From: Kutzneria sp. 744
GTDB taxonomy: Bacteria > Actinomycetota > Actinomycetes > Mycobacteriales > Pseudonocardiaceae
Length of the DNA: 49,655 nucleotides
Assembly: GCF_000568255.1 (NCBI RefSeq)
Contig: NZ_KK037166.1
Location: 2,477,161-2,526,815, forward strand
Direction: 5' to 3'
In this document: positions 24,735-32,071 of the stretch, piece after piece
How the letters are laid out: each line of letters starts with the position of its first letter
Position numbering within the stretch: position 1 is the stretch's first letter
Program-made: the position numbers and the translations under genes
The notes under the pieces: model-generated
Database searches by the model: none
The model's input: the letters and a program-made list of their open reading frames with translations, nothing else
Told to the model about the DNA's origin: nothing

Positions 24735-26336
24735 ATGCCTAGAAGCCGTGTCCTGGCCACGGCCGCCGTGGCCGCGACGGGGCTGTTGCTGGCCGCGTGC
24801 AGCGGTGGCGACGCCAACCAGGTGGCCAACGCCGCCGACTCGTACCAGATCGTGCGTCCCACGACGCCGATCCAGCACGTCGTGGTGATCTTCGGCGAGA
24901 ACATCTCGTTCGACCACTACTTCGGCACCTACCCGAACGCCACCAACGCCGACGGGACGCCGTTCAAGGCCGCGCCCGGCACGCCGCACGTCAACGGGTT
25001 GTCGCAGAAGCTGTTGACCGACAACCCCAACGCCTACAACCCGAAGCGGCTGGCCCCGTCGCAGGCGCTGACCTGCGACCAGAACCACAGCTACGGGCCG
25101 GAGCAGAAGGCCGTCAACGGCGGCAAGGACGACAAGTTCGTCGAGAACACCGAGACCGACAAGTGCACCGGGCAGCCGGTGCTGTTCGGCGAGCCCGGCC
25201 TGGTGATGGACTACTTCGACGGCAACACCGTCACCGGCATGTGGAACTACGCGCAGCACTACGCGCTGAGCGACAACTCCTTCGACACGGTGTACGGCCC
25301 CTCGTCCCCGGGCGCGATCAACCTGATCTCCGGCAACACGCACGGCGTGCAGGCGATCGACCCGAAGACCGGCAAGCCCACCACCGACGCGTACGCGGTG
25401 CAGTCTCCCGACAAGAACGGGATCGGCACCATGACCAACGACCCCGACCCGTACTACGACGACTGCTCGAACAACAACGGCAAGTCGGCCAACAACCTGG
25501 CCGTCATGCACGGGCAGAACATCGGTGACCTGCTCAACCAGAAGCACGTCACGTGGGGCTGGTTCCAGGGCGGCTTCAAGCCGACCTCGACGAGCCCCGA
25601 CGGCAAGGCGGTCTGCGGCGCGACGCACGCCAACGTCGGCGGCAACGCGTCCAACGACTACAGCCCGCACCACGAGCCGTTCATGTACTACCAGTCGACG
25701 GCCAACCCGAAGCACCTGGCGCCGACCTCGGTCAACGCCATCGGCCACACCGACCAGGCCAACCATCAGTACGACACCTCGGACTTCGACGCGGCCCTGG
25801 CGGCCAACAACCTGCCGTCGGTCAGCTTCCTGAAGGCCGGCGAGTACCAGGACGGGCACGCCGGTTACTCGGACCCGCTGGACGAGCAGGCGTTCATCGT
25901 GCGTGAGATCAACCAGCTCCAGAAGTCCAAGGAGTGGTCCTCCACGGCCGTCGTGCTGGCCTACGACGACTCCGACGGCTGGTACGACCACGTCACGCCG
26001 CCGAAGGTCAACGGCTCCAAGGACGCGGCGCTCGACCAGGCCTCGGTGTGCGGCCGCGCCCCGGTGTCCGGCGGCTACGCCGACCGCTGCGGCTACGGCC
26101 CGCGCCTGCCGCTGCTGGTCGTCTCGCCCTACGCCAAGACCAACCACGTCGACCACTCGCTGACCGACCAGACCTCGGTGCTGAAGTTCATCGAGGAGAA
26201 CTGGCGGACCGGCCCGATCGGCGACCACTCCTTCGACCAGCGCGCCGGCAGCCTCTTCGGCATGTTCAACTTCTGGCAGCGCCCCAGCGACAAGAAGCTG
26301 ATCCTCGACCCCAAGACCGGGGCCGTGGTGAAGTAA
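24735..26336 (+). CDS. Phosphoesterase lipoprotein (phospholipase C / acid phosphatase AcpA family)
   Basis: 533 residues. Lipoprotein signal with Cys22 in LLLAACSGG. The PF04185-type active-site start VVIFGENISFDHYFGTYP (50-67) gives the metal ligands Glu55 and Asn56; YGPSSPGAINLISGNTHG contains the expected nucleophilic Ser; late ligands lie in AYDDSDGWYDHVTPP. Such enzymes release phosphate from phospholipids or phosphomonoesters outside the membrane. ATG 24735 has a strong AGGAGG (24722-24727), only 20 nt after efeB, so it is probably in the efe transcript: iron and phosphate scavenging together. A 23-bp perfect hairpin follows. Confidence 0.88.
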   Translation: MPRSRVLATAAVAATGLLLAACSGGDANQVANAADSYQIVRPTTPIQHVVVIFGENISFDHYFGTYPNATNADGTPFKAAPGTPHVNGLSQKLLTDNPNAYNPKRLAPSQALTCDQNHSYGPEQKAVNGGKDDKFVENTETDKCTGQPVLFGEPGLVMDYFDGNTVTGMWNYAQHYALSDNSFDTVYGPSSPGAINLISGNTHGVQAIDPKTGKPTTDAYAVQSPDKNGIGTMTNDPDPYYDDCSNNNGKSANNLAVMHGQNIGDLLNQKHVTWGWFQGGFKPTSTSPDGKAVCGATHANVGGNASNDYSPHHEPFMYYQSTANPKHLAPTSVNAIGHTDQANHQYDTSDFDAALAANNLPSVSFLKAGEYQDGHAGYSDPLDEQAFIVREINQLQKSKEWSSTAVVLAYDDSDGWYDHVTPPKVNGSKDAALDQASVCGRAPVSGGYADRCGYGPRLPLLVVSPYAKTNHVDHSLTDQTSVLKFIEENWRTGPIGDHSFDQRAGSLFGMFNFWQRPSDKKLILDPKTGAVVK

Positions 26337-26358
26337 CCACCGACTCCGCTCCCCCTTT

Positions 26359-26415
26359 ATGCAGGGAAGGACGCCTTACCCTCGTTGAACGCGGGTAAGG
26401 CGTCCTTCCCTGCAT
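26359..26415. terminator. Perfect 23-bp hairpin after the phosphoesterase gene
   Basis: Left arm 26359-26381 and right arm 26393-26415 are exactly complementary over 23 nt. The 11-nt loop contains CGTTGAACG, itself a 4-1-4 inverted repeat. No T tract follows. It begins 22 nt after the stop codon. Arm sequence resembles that of the hairpin at 39030-39075 (both read GGGWAAG, 5-6 nt, TTCCC). Confidence 0.8.
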
Positions 26416-26577
26416 TGGGGGTCACAGACCGCGAGCGAGGCTAAGGCCAACGCCTCACCACTCCCTTAGAGTTGTCCCTCCATTCTAGACGCATTCGGCA
26501 GAACGTTTAGCGGACTTCCAGTCTGAACGGCAGCGACCACTCTCCAACCGCACGTATTCCCGGTAAACCAGACGCGG
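26416..26577. other. Lower-GC intergenic stretch
   Basis: Visibly lower in GC than the surroundings, continuing to about 26698 inside the kinase frame. Contains CTAAGG...CCTTAG; the repeat GTAACT-N8-AGTTAC lies just beyond, at 26590-26609. No gene found. Confidence 0.4.
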
Positions 26578-27540
26578 CTATAACTTCGGGTAACTACTCG
26601 TAGAGTTACGAATACGTGAGATGCCCCGCTCATTCCTACAGGACGGTGATACTGGATTGAGTCCTGGGGAGAGGGAACGCCGGAAAAATGAGGCTTTCTC
26701 GGCGAAGCGGGCGGTGAGGCCGAAGCGGTCCTGGAGGCCGCCGGCCACGAGGTCGCGCAGCGGTCCCTTAGCCAGCAGCAGACCGCCGGCCAGCACGGCG
26801 TCGCGGTAGCCGGCGGCGACGGGGCCGAGGGCGGAAACGGCGGCCAGCAACAGCTCCGCGGCCTCGGTGACGATCTCGGCGGCCACGGAGTCGTCGTGGT
26901 ACAGCGCGGTGACCAGGGGCGCGAGGCTGGCCAGCCGCAGGGGCGGCTCGTTGTAGACGGCGGCTTCCAGCGAGGTCACGTCCGGTTCGGCGGCCAGCGC
27001 GTAGCAGATGACGTCGATGAGCTTGGTCGGGCGGCCGCGGCCGTCGATCATGCGCAGCACGGCGCGAACGGCCTGCCGACCGACCCAGAAGCCGGAGCCG
27101 TCGTCGCCGACCAGCCAGCCGTTGCCGTCCACGTGCCGGGCCAGCCGCCAGTTCCGCAGCTCGGCGGCGGCCGCGCCGGTGCCGGACAGCACCAGCACAC
27201 CATCGGGTGACTCGCTGCCGGCGGCGAAGGACACCTCCACGTCGCTGACCACCCGGGGCGTGACGATGCCCAGGTGGCGGGCGACGCGGGCGACCTCGTC
27301 CAGCAGCGGCCGGCCCGCGGTGGGCCCGCCGGCCAGCCCGATGACCGCCGCGGACACGCCGGCGGCAGTATGGTTCCCGAGCGCCTGCCGGAGCGCCGAC
27401 TCCAGTTGCTGGCCGGCGTGCTCGACACCGTGCACAACGGGATTGGCGCCGGCGGCCCTGCCGGTGCCGAGGACGGCGCCGTCCGAGTCGACGAGCACCG
27501 CCCTGGTGTTCGAACCGCCAGCGTCGACGCCGAGATACAT
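26578..27540 (-). CDS. BadF/BadG/BcrA-type ATPase (N-acetylglucosamine kinase-like), altered C terminus
   Basis: 320 residues. The ASKHA nucleotide fold is clear: phosphate-1 DAGGSNTRAV (6-15), GLAGGPTAGR, phosphate-2 region VLVLSGTGAAAAELRNW, NGWLVGDDGSGFWVG, and adenosine motif AVLAGGLLLAKGPL. Likely phosphorylates an amino sugar in the cytosol. After LTARFAEKA (nt about 26698) the sequence loses resemblance to the family, the GC content drops, and the frame runs about 37 further residues to the stop, so the native end seems replaced. Start ATG 27540 begins the family-typical MYLGVDAGG. Divergent from the ABC gene, 61 nt apart. Confidence 0.78.
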   Translation of the reverse strand: MYLGVDAGGSNTRAVLVDSDGAVLGTGRAAGANPVVHGVEHAGQQLESALRQALGNHTAAGVSAAVIGLAGGPTAGRPLLDEVARVARHLGIVTPRVVSDVEVSFAAGSESPDGVLVLSGTGAAAAELRNWRLARHVDGNGWLVGDDGSGFWVGRQAVRAVLRMIDGRGRPTKLIDVICYALAAEPDVTSLEAAVYNEPPLRLASLAPLVTALYHDDSVAAEIVTEAAELLLAAVSALGPVAAGYRDAVLAGGLLLAKGPLRDLVAGGLQDRFGLTARFAEKASFFRRSLSPGLNPVSPSCRNERGISRIRNSTSSYPKL

Positions 27541-27601
27541 GGAATAGAAGAGTAGACGGCCCGGTTCCCCGGTCGTCGGTACACACGAGGTCGGGGGGAT
27601 C

Positions 27602-29467
27602 ATGGATTCCTGGATGTTGATGCGCGGCGCGATGGCCAGGGCGGACACGCCCAAGCAGGTGCGCCGCGGGACCCTGCGGCGGGTGCTGGAGTTCGCCCGC
27701 CCGCACTGGGGCAAGCTGGCGTGGTTCCTCGGCTTGACGGTGGTGGACGCCTTCCTCGCGGTCAGCACGCCGGTGCTGGCCGGTCGGGTGGTGGACGGCA
27801 TCATCAACAAGACCGCGCTGGGTGTGGTGATCGGGCTGGCGGCGCTGATCGCGCTGGTGGCGGTGATCGGCGCGGCCACGAGCCTGGTCGAGCGCTGGCA
27901 GTCGTCGCGGATCGGCGAGGGCCTGATCTACGACCTGCGCCGCACGGTGTTCGAGCACGTGCAGCGCATGCCGGTCGCCTTCTTCACCCGCACGCGGACC
28001 GGCGCCCTGGTCAGCCGCCTGAACAACGACGTGATCGGCGCCCAGCGGGCGTTCACGTCCTCGCTGTCGGGCCTGGTCACCAACGTGATCCAGCTGGTGC
28101 TGACGCTCGTCGTCATGCTGTCGCTGTCGTGGCAGGTCACGCTGCTGGCGCTGGTGCTGCTGCCGGCGTTCCTGTTGCCGGCGCGGCGGATGGGCACCCG
28201 GATGGCCGGGCTGGAGCGGGAGGCCGCCGGGCTGAACGCGTCGATGACCAACCAGATGACCGAGCGCTTCTCCGCGCCCGGCGCGACGCTGGTGAAGCTG
28301 TTCGGGCGGCCCGGCGCGGAGGCGGCGGAGTTCGGCGACAAGGCCGAGCGGGTGCGGGACATCGGCGTGAAGACGGCGATGGCCACGCGCTGGTTCCTCA
28401 CCGGCATGGCGCTGCTGCCGACCGTGGCCCAGGCCGTGGTGTACGGCGTCGGCGGTTGGCTGGCGCTGAGCGGTCAGCTGGCCGCCGGCACCGTGGTGTC
28501 GTTGGCGTTGCTGCTGACCCGGCTCTACACGCCGCTGGCCGCGCTGGCCAACGCCCGGGTGGACATCATGACCGCCCTGGTGTCGTTCGAGCGGGTCTTC
28601 GAGGTGTTGGACGTGCGTCCGATGATCGTGGAGGCCGAGCGCACCACTCCGCTGCCGGCGGGGGCGGTGTCGGTCGAGTTCGACGACGTGCGGTTCGGCT
28701 ACCCGTCGGCGGACCAGGTCTCGCTGGCCTCGCTGGAGGCGGTGGGCCAATCTGGACACCCGGGGCGGGGCAGGAAGTGTTGCACGGCATCAGCTTCCGG
28801 GCCGAGGCCGGGCAGCTGGTGGCGTTGGTCGGGTCTTCGGGCGCCGGCAAGTCGACCATCGCGTCGCTGGTGCCGCGTCTGTACGACACGGTGTCGGGCT
28901 CGGTTCGTCTGTCCCGATGTGGACGTCCGCCAGCTGTCGTTCGACGACGTCCGGGGCGCGGTCGGTGTGGTGACGCAGGACGGGCATCTGTTCCACGACA
29001 CCATCGACGCCAACCTGCGGTACGCGCGACCGGACGCCACCGACGAGGAGCTGTGGGACTCCATCGAGCGGGCCCGGCTCGGCGACCTGGTCCGGAGCCT
29101 GCCCGACGGCCTGGAGACCGTGGTCGGCGAGCGCGGTTATCGGCTGTCCGGCGGTGAGCGGCAGCGGCTGACCATCGCCCGCCTGCTGCTGGCCCGGCCC
29201 CGCGTGGTGATCCTCGACGAGGCGACCGCGCACCTGGACTCCGAGTCGGAGGTCGCGGTGCAGGCCGCGCTGACCGAGGCCTTGCAGGGCCGGACCGCGC
29301 TGGTCATCGCGCACCGGCTGTCCACCATCCGCGCCGCCGACCAGATCCTCGTGATCGAGGACGGCCGCGTGGTGGAGCGGGGCAACCACGTCGAGCTGAT
29401 GGCCGCCAACGGTCGTTACGCGGAGTTGCACAACACGCAGTTCCGCGAGCAGCCCTCCGTGGCCTAG
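27602..29467 (+). CDS. ABC exporter half-transporter (TMD-NBD) with three indels in the NBD
   Basis: Nominal 621 residues. Six-helix exporter membrane domain about 35-330. The frame breaks inside the nucleotide-binding domain: Walker A GSSGAGKST lies in another frame (28831 on), while signature LSGGE and Walker B VVILDEAT are in the main frame. Dropping one base from each of the G run 28744-28746, the G run 28767-28770 and the C run 28913-28915 yields SLEAVANLDTRGGQEVLHG...SVRLSDVDVRQLS and exactly 620 residues. That three +1 changes sum to three and restore the frame suggests consensus errors. ATG 27602 has GGGGGG upstream. Substrate unknown. Confidence 0.8.
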   Translation: MDSWMLMRGAMARADTPKQVRRGTLRRVLEFARPHWGKLAWFLGLTVVDAFLAVSTPVLAGRVVDGIINKTALGVVIGLAALIALVAVIGAATSLVERWQSSRIGEGLIYDLRRTVFEHVQRMPVAFFTRTRTGALVSRLNNDVIGAQRAFTSSLSGLVTNVIQLVLTLVVMLSLSWQVTLLALVLLPAFLLPARRMGTRMAGLEREAAGLNASMTNQMTERFSAPGATLVKLFGRPGAEAAEFGDKAERVRDIGVKTAMATRWFLTGMALLPTVAQAVVYGVGGWLALSGQLAAGTVVSLALLLTRLYTPLAALANARVDIMTALVSFERVFEVLDVRPMIVEAERTTPLPAGAVSVEFDDVRFGYPSADQVSLASLEAVGQSGHPGRGRKCCTASASGPRPGSWWRWSGLRAPASRPSRRWCRVCTTRCRARFVCPDVDVRQLSFDDVRGAVGVVTQDGHLFHDTIDANLRYARPDATDEELWDSIERARLGDLVRSLPDGLETVVGERGYRLSGGERQRLTIARLLLARPRVVILDEATAHLDSESEVAVQAALTEALQGRTALVIAHRLSTIRAADQILVIEDGRVVERGNHVELMAANGRYAELHNTQFREQPSVA

Positions 29468-29694
29468 CTCGTGGCGCGGCCCTTGGCGTTCTCCAGCAGC
29501 CACAGCGCCGCGACGGATGCCGCCAGCACGGACCCGGCCACGATCAGCGCGGCCGGGTCCGGCAGGTAGAGCGGCAGGGCGAGGCCCGACGCGCCGCGGC
29601 CGACCAGCTTGAACACGAACGGCAGGACGCCGCTGTGTATGCCGACGAAGGCCGCCACCATCTGCAGGATCTCGCAGGTCCGCTTGCTCATCAC
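29464..29694 (-). CDS. Small two-helix membrane protein
   Basis: 76 residues, family not recognised. Two hydrophobic helices: about 10-28 (MVAAFVGIHSGVLPFVFKLV) and 46-66 (PAALIVAGSVLAASVAALWL), joined by a short loop, with a basic N terminus. It is divergent from the TetR gene across a near-perfect palindrome, so it is probably that repressor's target; small membrane proteins paired with TetR genes are often efflux or stress related, which is inference only. Shares a CTAG double stop with the ABC gene. Confidence 0.6.
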   Translation of the reverse strand: MMSKRTCEILQMVAAFVGIHSGVLPFVFKLVGRGASGLALPLYLPDPAALIVAGSVLAASVAALWLLENAKGRATS

Positions 29695-29709
29695 TACCCC
29701 CCGGATGTT

Positions 29710-29731
29710 TTATGATGCGATCGCACCATAA
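29710..29731. promoter_or_regulatory. TetR-type palindromic operator
   Basis: A 22-bp palindrome with 20 matching positions: TTATG at 29710, central TGCGATCGCA (29716-29725), CATAA ending at 29731. It sits between the divergent small membrane protein (start 29694) and TetR gene (start 29751), where a shared operator is expected. Confidence 0.65.
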
Positions 29732-29750
29732 CAGATCGTGAGGAGCCTCG

Positions 29751-30356
29751 GTGCCCAAACTGGTCGACCACGAGCAGCGGCGACGCGAGATCGCCGCCGC
29801 CGTCTGGCGGCTGGCCAGCGTCAGTGGGCTGGAGTCGGTGAGCCTGCGCCAGGTCGCCGCCGAGGCCGGCGTGTCCATGCGGCTCGTGCAGTACTACTTC
29901 GAGACCAAGCACGGGATGCTGCTCTACGCCTTGAAGCACCTCAACGAGGTCCTGGAGCAGCAGGTCCGGGCCCGCCTCGACCTCGGCCGCGAGCCCACGC
30001 CCCGTGAGATCATCCGGGCCACCCTCGTCGAGCTCGTGCCCGTCGACGAGCGCAGTCGCATGGTGTCGCTGGTGTTCATCGCCTTTTTCGTGCGGGCCTT
30101 GAACGATCCCGCCCTGAGCGAGGCCTTCCGCGGCGACGGCACCGACGAGCTGGCCGCCTTCTTCGCCACCTTGATCCGCGATTCCCAGGCTTTGGGGACC
30201 TCACCGGCATGGCTGCATCCCGAGCGTGAGGTCGCCACCCTGATGGCCGTCGCCAACGGCATGGGGCCCGACGTGCTGGTCGGCACGGTCACGGCGGAGG
30301 AAGTCCTGGCGACGTTGGACTACAACCTGGATCGTATCTTCCCGCCTCCGCACTAA
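29751..30356 (+). CDS. TetR/AcrR-family transcriptional regulator
   Basis: 201 residues. N-terminal helix-turn-helix at about 10-58: RRREIAAAVWRLASVSGLES, VSLRQVAAEAGVSMRLVQYYFETKHGML in family register. The C-terminal ligand domain resembles the BetI-like TetR_C_6 class (VFIAFFVRALNDPALSEAFR). GTG 29751 has AGGAG 7 nt upstream. It faces the small membrane protein gene across the 29710-29731 palindrome, so autoregulation plus repression of that gene is likely. A 160-nt structured gap follows. Confidence 0.88.
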   Translation: MPKLVDHEQRRREIAAAVWRLASVSGLESVSLRQVAAEAGVSMRLVQYYFETKHGMLLYALKHLNEVLEQQVRARLDLGREPTPREIIRATLVELVPVDERSRMVSLVFIAFFVRALNDPALSEAFRGDGTDELAAFFATLIRDSQALGTSPAWLHPEREVATLMAVANGMGPDVLVGTVTAEEVLATLDYNLDRIFPPPH

Positions 30357-30369
30357 CCCACTCTTTCGC

Positions 30370-30428
30370 CACATGCGCTTCCTATGTGTCGCTTGATGCC
30401 ACATAGGAAGCGCATGTGACATCAAGCG
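30370..30428 (+). repeat. 19-bp perfect hairpin whose loop pairs with the downstream flank (pseudoknot-like)
   Basis: Arms CACATGCGCTTCCTATGTG (30370-30388) and its exact complement (30400-30418) enclose an 11-nt loop. Within the loop, CGCTTGATG (30390-30398) is exactly complementary to CATCAAGCG (30420-30428), one base past the stem. The order A-B-A'-B' is that of an H-type pseudoknot. It begins 14 nt after the TetR stop. Confidence 0.75.
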
Positions 30429-30433
30429 GGGCG

Positions 30434-30489
30434 CAGCCCCACATGTGGCGCACATGTGGGGCTGGAGGGCGAATGTGGCGCACATGTGG
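30434..30489 (+). repeat. Inverted and direct CACATGTG-type repeats
   Basis: CAGCCCCACATGTG (30434-30447) and its complement (30451-30464) form a 14-bp stem with a 3-nt loop. ATGTGGCGCACATGTGG occurs at 30443-30459 and again at 30473-30489, a 17-nt direct repeat of period 30. Lies between the TetR and VOC genes. Confidence 0.7.
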
Positions 30490-30518
30490 CGGGGGCTGGG
30501 GTGTGAGAGGGTGGCCTG

Positions 30519-30941
30519 GTGGAGCTGAAGCTGGAGTTGGTGCTGCTGCCCGTGGCCGATGTGGACCGGGCCAAGGCGTTCTATGCCGACAAGTGCGGGT
30601 TCGCCGTGCATGTCGACCACCGGGCCGGGGAGAACTTCCGGGTGGTGCAGATGGATCCGCCGGGGTCGGCGTGCTCCATCGCGTTCGGGGTCGGGATCAG
30701 CGACGCGGAGCTGGGCACGGTCAAGGGGCTGCACCTGGTGGTCAACGACATCGCGGCGGTCAGGGAGTCGTTGGCGGCCAAGGGGTTGGAGGTCAGCGAG
30801 GTCCGGCACATGAAGGACGGCTGGCAGCCGGGCGTGGACCCAGACCACGCCGACTACAACTCCTTCGCGGACTTCGCCGACCCGGACGGCAACACCTGGG
30901 TGTTGCAGGAGAAGGGCTATCAGTCGTCCAGCGCCGAGTAG
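30519..30941 (+). CDS. VOC-family protein (glyoxalase/bleomycin-resistance fold)
   Basis: 140 residues forming two beta-alpha-beta-beta-beta units. First unit: LELVLLPVADVDRAKAFYAD and the CGFAVHVDHR strand; second: GLHLVVNDIAAVRESLAAKG, ending DFADPDGNTWVLQEK, with the conserved Glu of the C-terminal metal site. Such proteins are metal-dependent lyases, dioxygenases or drug-binding resistance proteins; which is not decided. The start GTG 30519 follows the repeat block directly with a weak context. The 3' end overlaps the beta-lactamase-like gene by 22 nt. Confidence 0.85.
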   Translation: MELKLELVLLPVADVDRAKAFYADKCGFAVHVDHRAGENFRVVQMDPPGSACSIAFGVGISDAELGTVKGLHLVVNDIAAVRESLAAKGLEVSEVRHMKDGWQPGVDPDHADYNSFADFADPDGNTWVLQEKGYQSSSAE

Positions 30942-32071
30942 ACGCCGTTCCAGAAGTCCAGGTACAGCGGGGAAGTCAGCGGGAACGCGGCCTGCTGGGT
31001 CATGAGAACGGCCGTGAGCTCCTCGGCCGGGTCGTTGTGCCATGACGTGCCGAGACCGCCGTCCCAGCCGTAACGGCCGGGGGTGGCCCAGAGCTGGTCG
31101 CGCTTGGTGACGACCTGCACGCCGAAGCCCCAGCCCCGGTGCTCGCCGAAGAAGCCGGGCCAGAAGCCGTCGGAGGCGTGCTGGGCGGGCGTGAGGTGGT
31201 CGGTGGTCATCAGGGCGACCGACGACCGGGACAGGATGCCCTTTCCGTTGCCCAGCAACATGGTCGCGAAGGCCAGGTAGTCGTCGGCGGTGGAGACCAG
31301 ACCGCCGCCGCCGGCCTCGAAGGCGGGCGGCTTGCTCCACTGCCCGTCGACGGCGTCGAAGACCTGGCCGTCGGAGTAGCTGTCGGTGAGACGGCCGAGT
31401 TTGTCGGCCGGCACGTGGAAGCCGGTGTCGATCATGCCGAGGGGCTCGAACAGGTGCTCCCGCATCGCCTCGCCCAGCGTCGTGCCGGTGGCCCGGGCCA
31501 GCAGCACGCCCAGCACCTCGGCGCCGACGTGGTACATCCACCGCTCCCCCGGCTGGGCGAGCAGCGGCAACGTGCCGAAGCGGCGCATCCACTCGTCCGG
31601 CTCGGGCGGCCCGGCCGGCCGCGGCGGGCCGTCGCCGAGCCCGAGGTTCAGCGCCGCGGCGGCGACCTGCACGGGATAGGTGCCGGGCGGGGCGAAGATG
31701 CCGCCCCAACCGAGACGGAAGGTCAACAGGTCCCGCAACGTGATGGGACGGTTGGCCGGCACGGTGTCGTCGAGCGGGGCGTCGATGGACGTGAGGACCC
31801 GACGGTCGGCCAGCTCGGGCAGCAGCTCGTCGACGGGGTCGTCCAGCCGCAGCCGGCCCTGCTCCACCAGCGCCATGGCCAGCGCGGCGGTGATCGGCTT
31901 GGTCATGGAGCTGATGCGGAACATGGTGTCCCGCCGGACATCCCCGATCACGTCGACGTGCGTCTCGCCGCGACGGTGGATCACGCTGACCAGGCCGGGG
32001 CAGGCCCCGCTGTCGACGTGCCGGCGCAGGGTGTCGTACAGGCGGGTCAGGCCCCGGCTGGACAGGCTCAT
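30920..32071 (-). CDS. Serine hydrolase of the class C beta-lactamase family
   Basis: 383 residues without signal peptide. SxxK motif is Ser55-Met-Thr-Lys58 (ISSMTKPI); the second motif Tyr lies in LTDSYSDGQ. FRISSMTKPITAALAMALVE is the family hallmark. These are mostly esterases or peptidases rather than true lactamases; lacking export, this one is probably a cytosolic esterase. Its start overlaps the stop of the hydrolase-methyltransferase gene by 4 nt (coupled), so both hydrolases and the methyltransferase domain are made together. Confidence 0.85.
   Translation of the reverse strand: MSLSSRGLTRLYDTLRRHVDSGACPGLVSVIHRRGETHVDVIGDVRRDTMFRISSMTKPITAALAMALVEQGRLRLDDPVDELLPELADRRVLTSIDAPLDDTVPANRPITLRDLLTFRLGWGGIFAPPGTYPVQVAAAALNLGLGDGPPRPAGPPEPDEWMRRFGTLPLLAQPGERWMYHVGAEVLGVLLARATGTTLGEAMREHLFEPLGMIDTGFHVPADKLGRLTDSYSDGQVFDAVDGQWSKPPAFEAGGGGLVSTADDYLAFATMLLGNGKGILSRSSVALMTTDHLTPAQHASDGFWPGFFGEHRGWGFGVQVVTKRDQLWATPGRYGWDGGLGTSWHNDPAEELTAVLMTQQAAFPLTSPLYLDFWNGVYSALDD

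Noticed and set aside
26416-26698. Insertion sequence remnant
   Set aside because: No transposase fragment, no matched terminal repeats with target duplication; only a GC drop and short repeats are seen.
30370-30489. CRISPR array
   Set aside because: The repeats are palindromic, of differing length, without uniform spacers, and no cas genes are present.
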